A stretch of 49,293 bases of DNA from contig PKXA01000092.1 of NCBI GenBank assembly GCA_003133325.1, positions 1-49,293 on the forward strand, read 5' to 3'. Under the pieces are notes generated by a model. That model saw only the letters and a list, made by a program, of their open reading frames with translations. It made no database searches and was not told where the DNA came from. The DNA comes from Acidimicrobiaceae bacterium. Lineage in GTDB: Bacteria; Actinomycetota; Acidimicrobiia; Acidimicrobiales; RAAP-2. A program made the position numbers and the translations under genes. This document shows positions 24,465-32,908 of this stretch, piece after piece (within the stretch, counting starts at the first letter, position 1; every line of letters begins with the position of its first letter).

Positions 24465-24998
24465 ATGAGGCCAGTGTCGGCTGACGTGACCTCCGAAGGA
24501 CACGGAAGTAGCCTGGTTCTCGTGGATGCGAGCGACTTCACCGTGGCGGATCGGATCGGCATGGATGATCTCCTTACCCGCTACGCCACAGCTATCGACA
24601 GTCTCGACTGGGAGCTGCTCGATGCCGTCTTCACCAACGATGCGCGTATTGATTACCGTTCGTCGGGCGGCATTGAAGGTGGTTACCCTCAGGTTCGCCG
24701 ATGGCTCGCTGAAGTCCTGCCCCTGTTTGATGTGACGCAACACCTCGTACTCAATCGGGAGTTCGCCCGTAACAACGATGGAGTGCACGCGAGATCGTGC
24801 TTCCTGAACATCAACCGTTTGGAACTTGAAGGCAAGCCGTCGCTGTTCACGGTTGGTGGTCGCTACCACGATCGACTGGTCGACACCGCCGATGGGTGGC
24901 GGATAGCCAGAAGAGTCGAGCACACGCTGTGGTGGGACAATCCCATTCCTGGGCTTCCCGCCATCCCATTCCCGATGGCCGAATCACTTGACCAGTAA
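24465..24998 (+). CDS. SnoaL-like (NTF2-fold) protein
   Basis: A 177-residue protein of the SnoaL_4/nuclear transport factor 2-like group. The pattern IGMDDLLTRYATAIDSLDWELLDAVFTNDARIDY at about residues 33-66 is characteristic, followed by VTQHLVLNREFARNNDG and GGRYHDRLVDTADGWRIARR near the end. Members act as dehydratases, isomerases or hydrolases, often in steroid, terpenoid or aromatic metabolism; many are uncharacterised. ATGs further in (residue 33, MDDLL) are possible starts, but the N-terminal part contains a natural first helix. It stands alone on its strand, followed by about 150 bases without a gene. Confidence 0.8.
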   Translation: MRPVSADVTSEGHGSSLVLVDASDFTVADRIGMDDLLTRYATAIDSLDWELLDAVFTNDARIDYRSSGGIEGGYPQVRRWLAEVLPLFDVTQHLVLNREFARNNDGVHARSCFLNINRLELEGKPSLFTVGGRYHDRLVDTADGWRIARRVEHTLWWDNPIPGLPAIPFPMAESLDQ

Positions 24999-25151
24999 GT
25001 GGTCCCGTCAAGTTGGCAACTGCGGGGCGAACTCGACTTCGCAACACCGATTGTTGGTGAAGCGTCTCACTGACCCGGCGTCTCCACCCGTTGAGGTGCG
25101 CCGCATCCCGTGCTCCGACGATTGGCCTTCCCCTGGGCGAGCCAGTTCGGA

Positions 25152-25346
25152 CTACTTGCCCTTGTGGCTGACAATCGAGGCGTCAGGCCCTGGGAAGAAG
25201 AGGTCCTCATGGCCCGTGTCCCCCCATCGAACGAGGTAGGGCGGCTCTCCATTCGGGTGGCGTAGCTCCAACACTTCGCCTTCACGATCAGGCTGACCCG
25301 CCCGATGCCCGCCTATCACAATCCGGTCCCCAACTTTCGCATGCAT
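25152..25346 (-). CDS. DUF1918 family protein
   Basis: A 64-residue protein matching the short actinobacterial DUF1918 family: MHAKVGDRIVIGGHRAG, then DREGEVLELRHPNGEPPYLVRW, and DTGHEDLFFPGPDA. It forms a small SH3-like beta barrel; function unknown. Length and sequence cover the whole family, and the ATG at 25346 begins at the conserved start. It is transcribed leftwards; the 256 bases upstream to the VOC gene hold no confident gene. Confidence 0.85.
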   Translation of the reverse strand: MHAKVGDRIVIGGHRAGQPDREGEVLELRHPNGEPPYLVRWGDTGHEDLFFPGPDASIVSHKGK

Positions 25347-25602
25347 CGTGGCTCCATTCCTCGGCCGCTTTACTCACTGCCATGTTCATCCGACCGTGAG
25401 GTAAGTGCAAGGGCCAAAGGTCCCCGAAATGCCATACCTCCCGGTGATCGAGGGCATGCCGCACTGTCGTCGCATCAGGGCTATGAGCGGCCACCCACTT
25501 GCTCTCGGACAAGCTTGATCATCTGGTTGGCAGCCTGCTGAAGGATCGGTTCAGTGACATCGGGAATCAGTTCCCGGCGGTTGAGCGCGACGGGGTTGCT
25601 GA

Positions 25603-26103
25603 TCAGCCCACGATCGTCCCGTACATATCGTTGAGTGGGTACGAGAGAAGCTCGAGCCGCTCGCCGTCGGGCCCCGGAAAGTAGACCGAGGTGCCGTTCA
25701 CGATGAGGGTCTCGACTCCGGCAGCCTCCAGTTTGCCAACCAGCCGATCCCACTGCTCAGGAACGACTGAGATGGCGATGTGATGAAGGCCTCCGAACAC
25801 TTCGCGGTATTCACCGAGGTCAAGGCCGGGGAAGTCGAAGTACGCCAGGTAGTTGCCATGGCCGACGTCGAAGAAGAAGTGGGTCGACCCCCGATAGTCC
25901 CGGTTCTCGAACAGTTCGACCAACGGAAACTCGAGGATGTCCTGGTAGAAGGATATGGTTCGTTCGACATCGCTGCAGAGCACAGCGAAATGATGGAGTC
26001 CCCTCGCCGACGAAGCAGGTCGTTCTTCTCGAGGCCGGAGGTAGCGGGCCTTCAAGGCCTCCCATTCCGCGCTTCGGTCGATGCCGCTTCCGTGCCCAGC
26101 CAT
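25603..26103 (-). CDS. VOC-family (glyoxalase/dioxygenase-like) protein
   Basis: A 166-residue vicinal-oxygen-chelate protein. The metal-binding and fold motifs are visible: GLHHFAVLCSDVERTISFYQDILEFP near residues 36-61, THFFFDVGHGNYLAYFDFP in the middle, LHHIAISV and YFPGPDGERLELLSYP near the end, so both beta-alpha-beta units are present. VOC proteins include glyoxalases, extradiol dioxygenases and epimerases; which applies is unclear. The start at 26103 has AAGGAG 8 bases upstream, better than the ATG two codons earlier. Upstream, after 137 bp, is an SRPBCC gene on the same strand. Confidence 0.88.
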   Translation of the reverse strand: MAGHGSGIDRSAEWEALKARYLRPREERPASSARGLHHFAVLCSDVERTISFYQDILEFPLVELFENRDYRGSTHFFFDVGHGNYLAYFDFPGLDLGEYREVFGGLHHIAISVVPEQWDRLVGKLEAAGVETLIVNGTSVYFPGPDGERLELLSYPLNDMYGTIVG

Positions 26104-26240
26104 TGACATTTCTCCTTGGTCGAACCGTATCCCCGAAACCCACATTGTCGTCAATGAACCGGTGCCCACAAATGACAGGCCCGGGTACCCTCGTCATTGT
26201 CGTCGACTCGGGTCGAAGTCGTGATCGGCGCGTCAATGAG

Positions 26241-26711
26241 TCAGGCGGCTGTGCCTTCGGCGGCCGAAGCAAGCCGCTCCAGTGTGGTCACGATCCCAGC
26301 CCGATTGTGGTCCGGCCGGTTACGCACGCCACTCACCGGCCCGCCGAGCCAGGTCGCTAGCTTGCCCCGCTGATCGATCCACGTCTCGGCCACCCTGCAA
26401 CCACCACCGCCGTTCGGCTCTATGCGATACTCCCAACGAGCGACGCTCAGTCCGACGGCTTTCACCTCGAACCCGAATACTCGAGCGGGCTCGGACTGAA
26501 CCACCCTGCAGTCCGTCTTCCACTGTCGCTTGCCATTCCGATTGGTCCCCCGAAAGCGTGCACCCACGACAGGCTCACGTTGATCACCGATCCACTCACA
26601 GCCCACGTTCTCAGGAGAGAACTCCCCCATTCGGGTCACGTCCGAGATCAGTGCCCAAACCGCCTCGGGCGTGGCCGAGATATCTCGTTCCACCGTCATG
26701 TTCTCGCTCAT
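26241..26711 (-). CDS. SRPBCC (START/Bet v1-like) protein
   Basis: A 156-residue polyketide cyclase/START-like protein: VERDISATPEAVWALISDVTRMGEFSPE at residues 6-33 is the family N-terminal block, then GARFRGTNRNGKRQW and the beta-strands FGFEVKAVGLSVARWEYRIEP and CRVAETWID. Such proteins bind hydrophobic ligands in a helix-grip cavity. The ATG at 26711 is preferred; a GTG three codons upstream is possible. It is transcribed in the same direction as the VOC gene but 137 bp away. Confidence 0.85.
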   Translation of the reverse strand: MSENMTVERDISATPEAVWALISDVTRMGEFSPENVGCEWIGDQREPVVGARFRGTNRNGKRQWKTDCRVVQSEPARVFGFEVKAVGLSVARWEYRIEPNGGGGCRVAETWIDQRGKLATWLGGPVSGVRNRPDHNRAGIVTTLERLASAAEGTAA

Positions 26712-26932
26712 GTCTCTCACCCTAGGTCGGGTCAGTCACCGTTCGCGGGTTCGGGCACCGCACCCATATCCGTGGCGTAGTGGAGAAGGCAGGCATCCTC
26801 CCTGCCTGCTGTCCCAATACCTGCAAGCCGGATAGTTGGGCCTTGCGGCTGACCGCCGCAGCGATCGGATCGGGTCATGTGATGAGATGGGCGAGGACTC
26901 GACGCAGCGCCCGACCGTGACAAGATCTGGCC

Positions 26933-27424
26933 GTGCGCTTCCACGCTGAGCACCGCTTCAACGGGTCGAAGCAAGCCGTCGGGGCGCTCCTGTCCGATCC
27001 CGCCTTCTACCTCGGCCTCGGCCTACCCGACCTGAGCCGGCCCGAGGTACTCGAACAACGCGAGGACGGAGACGACGCCATGCTGCGGCTCCGCTACGAG
27101 TTCGTAGGGAGCCTCGATCCGATCGTGCATCGCCTGCTCGGCCCTAACCGCTTGGCATGGATACAGGAAGTGCGGATCGACCGGTCGGCAGGCTCCGGAG
27201 CTCTCCGCTTCGAGGCTGAGAAAGACCCGAGGCGACTCCACGGTGCAGCCGACTTCGTCCTCACCGCAGCCGGTGACGGCACTATTCGGCGCCTCGACGG
27301 CGAGTTGGTTGTGGCGGTGCCGGGCATAGGTCGCATGGCTGAGCGGCGCATCGTGCCCGGGCTCCTGCGCCGGTTGGACATCGAGGCTCAGGCCCTCGAC
27401 GACCAGCTGCATCCAGGGGAATGA
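26933..27424 (+). CDS. DUF2505 family protein
   Basis: A 163-residue protein of the actinobacterial DUF2505 family, also a helix-grip fold: MRFHAEHRFNGSKQAVGALL at the start, FYLGLGLPDLSRPEVLEQ, LRLRYEFVGSLDP, then LRFEAEKDPRRLHGAADFVLT and GELVVAVPGIGRMAERRIVPGLL. The GTG at 26933 is used. It is divergent from the SRPBCC gene, with about 220 bases between. Ligand and function unknown. Its stop overlaps the ATG of a weak open frame (27421-27777) that I do not accept as a gene. Confidence 0.85.
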   Translation: MRFHAEHRFNGSKQAVGALLSDPAFYLGLGLPDLSRPEVLEQREDGDDAMLRLRYEFVGSLDPIVHRLLGPNRLAWIQEVRIDRSAGSGALRFEAEKDPRRLHGAADFVLTAAGDGTIRRLDGELVVAVPGIGRMAERRIVPGLLRRLDIEAQALDDQLHPGE

Positions 27425-27742
27425 GCGGCACACCGGGTCCAGCAGCAGACAATGCGCCCCGGTCCCTGGCGACGCTCCCGTCAGTGTCAAGCCCGGCTTC
27501 TGCTTTCGCCAACCCTCTGGTCACCGCATCACGCATCCAGTGGCCGGGGACAGGACTGGACAAGACCCACAAGGTGGTACTGGGCGAAACGGTGCTGTCG
27601 CTCGTCCGCTGGTTGACGACCTCCTCTGGGAGCGACGACGTGATCGTGGGTGCTGCGGGCCCGTCCTGTTACGATCCCCTCGTCATGCTCGCCGGGAACC
27701 CTCTCGGCCTCGGGGGTGGGCCTGAGGGGAAGGGGAGACGCG
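27425..27742. other. Intergenic stretch, no confident gene
   Basis: 318 bases between the DUF2505 gene and a secreted protein. An open frame starting ATGA-coupled at 27421 and running to 27777 has no recognisable features and ends in a low-complexity Gly/Arg tail. TTACGAT near 27668 could be a -10 element for the downstream lipoprotein gene, but no matching -35 was found. Confidence 0.4.
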
Positions 27743-29434
27743 GTGGCCAACGGTCGGAGAAGCGCGAAGGACCGTAGGTTTTCGGGGGCAGGGGCGACCA
27801 AGGCGCTGGGCCTGAGGCGATGGCGGCAGAGCGCGGCACGGCTCGGAGCCTGTGTGATGGGGACCGGGATGCTGGCCGCTTGTAGCTCCTCGTCCACCTC
27901 TTCGACCACCACCGGCTCGAGTGGTGGTCGGGCGCTTCTGGTGGGGACCTTCCGGGGGCATGCCGGCCGGTACAAGACCATCCAGGCCGCCGTAGACGCG
28001 GCCAAGCCCGGCGATTGGGTCCTGGTGGCACCGGGGGACTACCACGAGACCGCCGACGGTTCGGGTGCCGGACTGGATCCCGCCGATGGCTACGCCGGAG
28101 GAGTGATCATCACCACCTCGGGCATCCACGTCCGGGGCATGAACCGGTCCACGGTGATCGTGGATGGCACCAAGGCCGGCTCCTCCGGCTCCTGCAGCGC
28201 CGATCCGAGTCAGCAGACCTTCGGCTCCACCGACTCCAGCGGCAAGACGGTGGGACGCAACGGGATCGTGGTGTGGAAGGCCGACAACGTCAGCATCGAT
28301 AACCTCACCGCCTGCAACTTCCTCGGGGGGAGTGGCGATTCCGGCAACGAGATCTGGTGGAACGGAGGCGCCAGCAGCGGCGAGATCAGCATGCACGGGT
28401 ACTCGGGCAGCTATCTGACCGCCACCTCCACGTACTACGGCAACGAGGCCACGGCGGCAACCTACGGGATCTTCGCTTCGAATGCCGCCGGGCCTGCCGA
28501 GTGGAACCAGACCTACGCCAGCAACTTCAACGACTCGGGGATGTACGTCGGGGCCTGCAAGCAGGTCTGCGGCATCACCATCAACCATGCGTGGATGGAG
28601 TACAGCGCCCTCGGCTACTCGGGGACCAACTCGGGTGGCGCCATCGTCGTGGAGAACTCCCAGTTCGACAACAACCAGGATGGATTCGACACCAACACCC
28701 AGATCCACGGGGACCCGACGGCCCCGCAGAACGGAGCCTGCCCGAACAACGGCATCAGCCCGATCACCCACTCCCACTCGTGCTGGGTGTTCCTTCACAA
28801 CAATGTCCACGACAACAACAATCCCAACGCTCCCAGGTCAGGCAACGCCAGCCTGGGTCCTGTCGGGACGGGCATGACGGTGTCGGGCGGCCGCAACGAC
28901 ACGGTGATGGACAACAGCTTCTCCGACAACGGCGCCTGGGGCTTCCTGATGATCCCCTTCCCTGATTCGGGAACGCCCGACCTGGGCCAGTCGTGCTCGG
29001 GCACCGGTGGCATCCAAACGCCCGGCCTCGGTTGTGTCTACGACCCTATGAACGACGCTCTGCTCCACAACAACTTCACCCACAACGGCTACTTCGGGAA
29101 TCCCAGCAATTCGGACTATGGGCAGATCACGCTCAACGGCGGCCAACCACAGAACTGCTTTTCCGGCAACACCGCTCCAATTGGAAGCGCCCCGCCGAAC
29201 CTCGAGCAGCTCCAGCCCACTTGCGGAAAGATCACCAACGCGGCCAACACCGGCGGACCGCTTCTCAATCAAGTGCTGTGCGACACCGGGTTCGGGGCGT
29301 GTCCGGCCGGGGCGGCCTATCCGCAGCCCACCGGAGTGGTCATGCACCCGCTCCCCAGCGGCCTGCCCACCATGCCCGACCCGTGCAGCGGGGTGCCCGA
29401 CAATGCCTGGTGCTCGGGGGGCAAACCGGTCTGA
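27743..29434 (+). CDS. Secreted lipoprotein with parallel beta-helix
   Basis: A 563-residue protein starting at the GTG at 27743, which has GGGGAG just upstream. It begins with a basic n-region and hydrophobic segment ending in a lipobox (LAAC near residue 48), followed by a Ser/Thr-rich linker, so it should be anchored outside the membrane. The body has the right-handed beta-helix pattern of pectate-lyase and NosD-like proteins: YKTIQAAVDAAKPGDWVLVAPGDYHE, GIHVRGMNRSTVIVDGT, then rungs such as NVSIDNLTACNFLGG, GGAIVVENSQFDNNQDGFD, VFLHNNVHDNNNPN and TVMDNSFSDNGAWGF. Such folds bind or cleave polysaccharides, but no catalytic residues are identified. Several cysteines suggest disulfides. Confidence 0.85.
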   Translation: MANGRRSAKDRRFSGAGATKALGLRRWRQSAARLGACVMGTGMLAACSSSSTSSTTTGSSGGRALLVGTFRGHAGRYKTIQAAVDAAKPGDWVLVAPGDYHETADGSGAGLDPADGYAGGVIITTSGIHVRGMNRSTVIVDGTKAGSSGSCSADPSQQTFGSTDSSGKTVGRNGIVVWKADNVSIDNLTACNFLGGSGDSGNEIWWNGGASSGEISMHGYSGSYLTATSTYYGNEATAATYGIFASNAAGPAEWNQTYASNFNDSGMYVGACKQVCGITINHAWMEYSALGYSGTNSGGAIVVENSQFDNNQDGFDTNTQIHGDPTAPQNGACPNNGISPITHSHSCWVFLHNNVHDNNNPNAPRSGNASLGPVGTGMTVSGGRNDTVMDNSFSDNGAWGFLMIPFPDSGTPDLGQSCSGTGGIQTPGLGCVYDPMNDALLHNNFTHNGYFGNPSNSDYGQITLNGGQPQNCFSGNTAPIGSAPPNLEQLQPTCGKITNAANTGGPLLNQVLCDTGFGACPAGAAYPQPTGVVMHPLPSGLPTMPDPCSGVPDNAWCSGGKPV

Positions 29435-29576
29435 GCCTCTCCGCAAAGGACACCGCCCGGCGCCTGATCGAGAACACCCGGTACTCCCGGTATCCAGACA
29501 GATGAACGCGGCGCTGGTAGTTATAGTGATCAGTGCCCGATCGGACGCCTTCCGGGTGCATTCGCAAAGGAGCCTC

Positions 29577-30701
29577 ATGAAGCCATCGCTCGAATCATCC
29601 GGACGGGTTCTCTCGGCAAGGCGGATCTCCCCATCCCTGTTTGCCGTTGCATTGGCAGGGCTCCTCATGGCCGCATGTGGCTCCAGTTCCACGACAGGAT
29701 CTACTTCGACGACGGCTGGGGGGAGCACGAGTCGGAGTACGGCTTCCACGGCAGCGCCGGCGAAGTCCGGCGCCTGGTCGGCGCCGGTGAAAGTTGACCC
29801 TTTGGTCAAGCAGGGATTGTCCGCTGTCTCCTGCGTGTCCGATACCTTCTGTGTTGCCATCGATCCGACGGGTAATGCATTTGTGTATACCGCGGGGACG
29901 TGGTCGTCCGGAACGAACATCGATTCTGCGGTGAGTGCAACCAACGCGTTGCAAGACCAGCTGCTTAGCGTCTCGTGTGCCTCCTCGACATTCTGCGTTG
30001 CGGGAGACGCGAAATACAACGTCGTGATCTACAACGGAACCTCGTGGTCCCAGCCCCAATCTGTCGATTCGAATACTGGCTCGGGGTTCTTTTCGGTGTC
30101 CTGCCCGACGACATCCTTCTGCCTGGCGGTAAACGGTGCGTCCGATTCCACGACCTATAACGGCTCAACCTGGTCGCCTGCTCAAGCTGTCGACCCCAAT
30201 GGCTCGGTACTCTCTTCTGAGCTCACCGGAGTGTCGTGCGCCACGGCATCGTTCTGTGTTGCCGTGGACGGGGCCGATCATTCGATTACCTATAACGGAT
30301 CCTCATGGGCACAGCCACAAAGTCTGCGCACGGGGAGCTCTTCCCAACAGCCCGTCGTTCCCTACGTGTCGTGCGCCTCGGCGACCTTCTGCGTGGGCGC
30401 GGGAAGCATCAGCTCCACCAGCGAATATCTCACGACCTATGACGGATCATCATGGTCCGGTCCGCTGCCCGCAGACAGTTCTCCCAACGAGTACAACGCG
30501 GTGACCTGTGCCCCGGGTCCATTCTGCATGGTTCTCGAAGCCGCAGGGAAGACCACCAGCTATGCCGGGTCCTCGTGGTCACACGCTCAACTGGTCGATC
30601 CGTCGACGGTCATTGCCCAACCGACAGCCATTTCGTGCGCTTCAGCGTCATTCTGCATGGCTGTTGACAACGGCGGAAACGCTCTCACCTCGAAGCCCTG
30701 A
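29577..30701 (+). CDS. Lipoprotein with seven Cys-paired beta repeats
   Basis: A 374-residue lipoprotein. The ATG at 29577 has AAAGGAG about 5 bases upstream. A signal sequence ends at LLMAACGSS (lipidated Cys near residue 34), followed by a Ser/Thr-rich linker to about residue 64. The rest consists of six full repeats of about 48 residues and a partial seventh, each built around S-C-x6-F-C then YNGSSWS, for example VSCASSTFCVAG then VIYNGTSWSQPQSVD. This pattern suggests a beta-propeller with one disulfide per blade. It is known mainly from Acidimicrobiia and relatives. The function is unknown; a surface binding role is likely. It follows the beta-helix gene by 142 bp on the same strand. Confidence 0.8.
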   Translation: MKPSLESSGRVLSARRISPSLFAVALAGLLMAACGSSSTTGSTSTTAGGSTSRSTASTAAPAKSGAWSAPVKVDPLVKQGLSAVSCVSDTFCVAIDPTGNAFVYTAGTWSSGTNIDSAVSATNALQDQLLSVSCASSTFCVAGDAKYNVVIYNGTSWSQPQSVDSNTGSGFFSVSCPTTSFCLAVNGASDSTTYNGSTWSPAQAVDPNGSVLSSELTGVSCATASFCVAVDGADHSITYNGSSWAQPQSLRTGSSSQQPVVPYVSCASATFCVGAGSISSTSEYLTTYDGSSWSGPLPADSSPNEYNAVTCAPGPFCMVLEAAGKTTSYAGSSWSHAQLVDPSTVIAQPTAISCASASFCMAVDNGGNALTSKP

Positions 30702-31039
30702 CCGGCATCGGACGGGCTGCTGCGGTGGAGATACCGGGTCAAGCCCACTACCGGGTCCCAGCGGCCTTGAGTGAGTGGCTTGCTTCTGGGATGTGATGTC
30801 TCATGCCTTCAAGGGATGTCGGCGCGCTGGATGAGGTTGCTGTCGTGAAGTTGAGTCGATGTCGTTGTGAGTAGTGGCTGGGCTATGCCACCTGCTCCGT
30901 AACGGTGACCTCGTAACCGAATGCCTCGATCCACTCCGGGTGCGACGGGTTCTCGGCACCCACAAGGGGGAAAGCGGGCAAACCGTTCCCCTGCGATCCG
31001 TGATGAAGATCAAGCCGGCGATCGCGGTCACCTTCGGCC
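30702..31039 (-). pseudogene. Intergenic region with a possible decayed gene
   Basis: 338 bases without an intact gene. On the minus strand, from a GTG at 31031, the frame reads VTAIAGLIFITDRRG, and after a shift near 30990 continues naturally as GLPAFPLVGAENPSHPEW then IEAFGYEVTVTEQVA to a stop at 30883. The composite of about 50 residues looks protein-like but I cannot name it. Either a decayed gene or chance. Confidence 0.3.
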
Positions 31040-31609
31040 ATGATGTTGACTGTGGAGTATCTCGGGGCCGGAAGGATCACGAGCCAGCCCGGCGGTAGAC
31101 CGAGCCAGCCCGCAGCAACCGTCCTCGCTGACGCGCTCGCCGAGTTTCGAGGAACTGCCACCGAGTTTCTCGAAGACCTGGTCAGAGAGGAGATCTACGC
31201 GGACAAGCTCGTGCAGGTCGAGACGACTGCGGCGAGCCCCAATCGACTGTCTCTCGAAGACGGACACCCGCTGACACGCCGCGTGACTTTCCTTCGAGGC
31301 CGGCGAACCTCTCACGCGTACCTCTACGCGGAGACGTTGCTCGTTACGAGTCGACTCCCTTGGGTGACCACCCGCCGACTGGAAACGAGTAGTGACCCGA
31401 TCGGGCGGGTGATCGTCGAACAAGGCCTCACCGTGGCGCGAGCAAATCTCGCTCCGATCCCCCGACCCCTTGAGCGTCCACTTCCGAAGGACGTACTCGC
31501 GTTCATCTACACACGCGAGTACCAAATCGAGATAGGGGGTCTGCCCGTCATGGAGATCTCAGAATGGTTCCTGCCCAGCCTCGAAGACTTCCTCATCCGC
31601 CAAACATGA
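31040..31609 (+). CDS. Chorismate pyruvate-lyase-like protein
   Basis: A 189-residue protein resembling the chorismate lyase/DUF98 and UTRA fold. Typical segments are LTRRVTFLRGRRTSHAYLYAETLLV near residues 78-102 and LETSSDPIGRVIVEQGLTVARA near 113-134, where R, PIG and R line the active pocket, then the end VMEISEWFLPSLEDFL. Family members convert chorismate to 4-hydroxybenzoate and pyruvate; whether this one does is not shown by sequence. The ATG at 31040 is followed by another at 31043. No operon partner. Confidence 0.65.
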   Translation: MMLTVEYLGAGRITSQPGGRPSQPAATVLADALAEFRGTATEFLEDLVREEIYADKLVQVETTAASPNRLSLEDGHPLTRRVTFLRGRRTSHAYLYAETLLVTSRLPWVTTRRLETSSDPIGRVIVEQGLTVARANLAPIPRPLERPLPKDVLAFIYTREYQIEIGGLPVMEISEWFLPSLEDFLIRQT

Positions 31610-32134
31610 CTGGGCCCTCTCCGGTGGCACTTGGGTGCACGTGCCGATCGGCCGACAATCGCGAGCGGGCTTGCCCCGCACCGTAGGTGACCAGGCGGAA
31701 TCTCCACATTGGCTCGCGCTCGAACGCGCCTCCAGAACATCGGCGGTGGCGGCATCAGCATTGCTCGCGGCGAACCCCGACAACCCCGGTCCACACACCG
31801 ACACATCGGCATCTCCGGAAGGGAAGACAGGCTCAGGTACCTCGAGGGCTACAGGCCATCACTGGCCGGCAGAGGCAGCGAAGTGTAAGGGGAGCCCCCG
31901 GGCATCAGCCCTGGGGAGGATGTCAGGGAAACGCGGTCCGCCGGCCTCCGGGGCACCCGCGACCGCTGCGCTCTCGGGCAGCGATGTCTCGCTTCAGGAA
32001 CTCGTAGGACTGCGTGGCCTGCAACGAAAAGGCGCCTACTGTCACTCACACACCCGAGACCTGGCAACGACCAGGCCGCTCCAACTTGGGACTCGGGTTT
32101 GGCCGGCACCAATCCCTGCCCCTTCCTCTGAGCG
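31610..32134. other. Gene-free stretch with an IS scar
   Basis: 525 bases between the chorismate-lyase-like gene and phoU. Open frames here are not protein-like. The only recognisable structure is the IS605/TnpB right-end-like hairpin at 31891-31925, preceded by a short frame that may be the last residues of a tnpB ending in TAA at 31885-31887. Confidence 0.4.
31891..31925 (+). mobile_element. IS605/TnpB right-end (omega-RNA scaffold-like) remnant
   Basis: The sequence has a hairpin CCCCCGGGC-ATCA-GCCCTGGGG followed by AGGATGTCA. This matches the form of the 3' end of the TnpB transcript in IS200/IS605 elements, where a G/C hairpin is followed by GAGGAxGTCAA. The final AA is GG here. No intact tnpB, tnpA or left end lies nearby, so it is a scar. 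The match is from memory of these ends. Confidence 0.45.
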
Positions 32135-32758
32135 TCAAGGGTGAGTGTCGGCCAAGAGCTCGATGCGACGAGCGAGGTTGACGGCGTGGTCGCCGAGCCG
32201 CTCGTAGAACCGTGCCAGCAGCGTGACCTGGGCTGCGATCGCGGCCGGCATTTCCTCATTGGCAACCTCACGGGTCAGGCTTTCATGGAAGATGTCCATC
32301 TCGTCGTCCGCCTTGACCAGGCGGTCACTTACCCGGCTCCGTTCACCGAAGGCGTCGGCCGCCTCTTGCCACATCTCGTTGGCAACCTCGGTCATGAGTT
32401 GAATGATGCCTCGACTGCGTGCACTCATCTCCGTCCCCAGATGGTCCACCGCCCGCTGGGCGATGTGCTCGGCCAAGTCGGCGCTGCGTTCCAACTCAGG
32501 GATGATCAAGAGCATGGCCACCATGTAGCGCAGCTCGTCACCTTGGACGGGCCGCTGCTTCAGCTCCTCCCAAACAAGGAGCTCCACTTCGGCGGTCAGG
32601 TCGTCCACGTCCTGATCACCGTCGACGACCGCCTGGCCCAACAGTACGTCGCCTCCCAGCAGGGCATGGGTGGCACGCGCAAGAGCCTCTGAGACCAGAG
32701 CGAACAATTGAATGACCTTTCGGTCAATGGCGTCGATGCCGGTTTCGGGGGAATCCAT
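32135..32758 (-). CDS. phoU: PhoU-family phosphate signalling regulator
   Basis: A 207-residue PhoU with the usual two three-helix bundles: VIQLFALVSEALARATHALL, then DQDVDDLTAEVELLVWE; LRYMVAMLLIIPELERSADLAEHIAQ; and ARFYERLGDHAVNLARR at the end. The E/D-x3-D/E metal-cluster motifs (ELERSADLAEH, YERLGDHA) are present in both halves. PhoU links phosphate transport to the PhoR-PhoP two-component system. It is divergent from a phosphate:proton symporter across a PHO-box array, not next to pstSCAB, so here it may accompany the low-affinity MFS transporter. Confidence 0.92.
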   Translation of the reverse strand: MDSPETGIDAIDRKVIQLFALVSEALARATHALLGGDVLLGQAVVDGDQDVDDLTAEVELLVWEELKQRPVQGDELRYMVAMLLIIPELERSADLAEHIAQRAVDHLGTEMSARSRGIIQLMTEVANEMWQEAADAFGERSRVSDRLVKADDEMDIFHESLTREVANEEMPAAIAAQVTLLARFYERLGDHAVNLARRIELLADTHP

Positions 32759-32797
32759 GACGGTCAGAAGTTAACCATGGCACGAAAGGTTCACCCA

Positions 32798-32841
32798 ATT
32801 CACCTGAAGTTGTACTTTTGTTCACGTAACGTTTACCTTCT
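32798..32841 (+). promoter_or_regulatory. PHO-box array, four 11-bp repeat units
   Basis: Units at exact 11-bp steps: ATTCACC at 32798, GTTGTAC at 32809, GTTCACG at 32820 and GTTTACC at 32831, all close to the GTTCACC unit of actinobacterial PhoP boxes. Extra GTTCACC at 32789 and GTTAACC at 32770 lie out of phase. The array is between divergent phoU (32758) and the MFS gene (32909), so PhoP binding could control both. Confidence 0.7.
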
Positions 32842-32908
32842 GAATCCCTGCCGTCCACCTTCGGGCACCAAACTGGTGAGAGATCGCTCCACCTGGGGCG
32901 AAGAAGGG

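Noticed and set aside
25288-25512. 74-residue minus-strand frame upstream of DUF1918
   Set aside because: Mixed composition, overlaps the DUF1918 start in another frame, no ribosome-binding site or family.
25481-25620. Minus-strand tail after the VOC gene (NPVALNRRELIPDVTEP then ILQQAANQMIKLVREQVGG)
   Set aside because: Reads naturally for about 40 residues but has no start codon in frame and is in a different frame from the VOC gene; possible C-terminal remnant only.
27421-27777. Plus-strand frame coupled by ATGA to the DUF2505 stop
   Set aside because: No domain, low-complexity end, and it overlaps the likely ribosome-binding site and start of the beta-helix lipoprotein.
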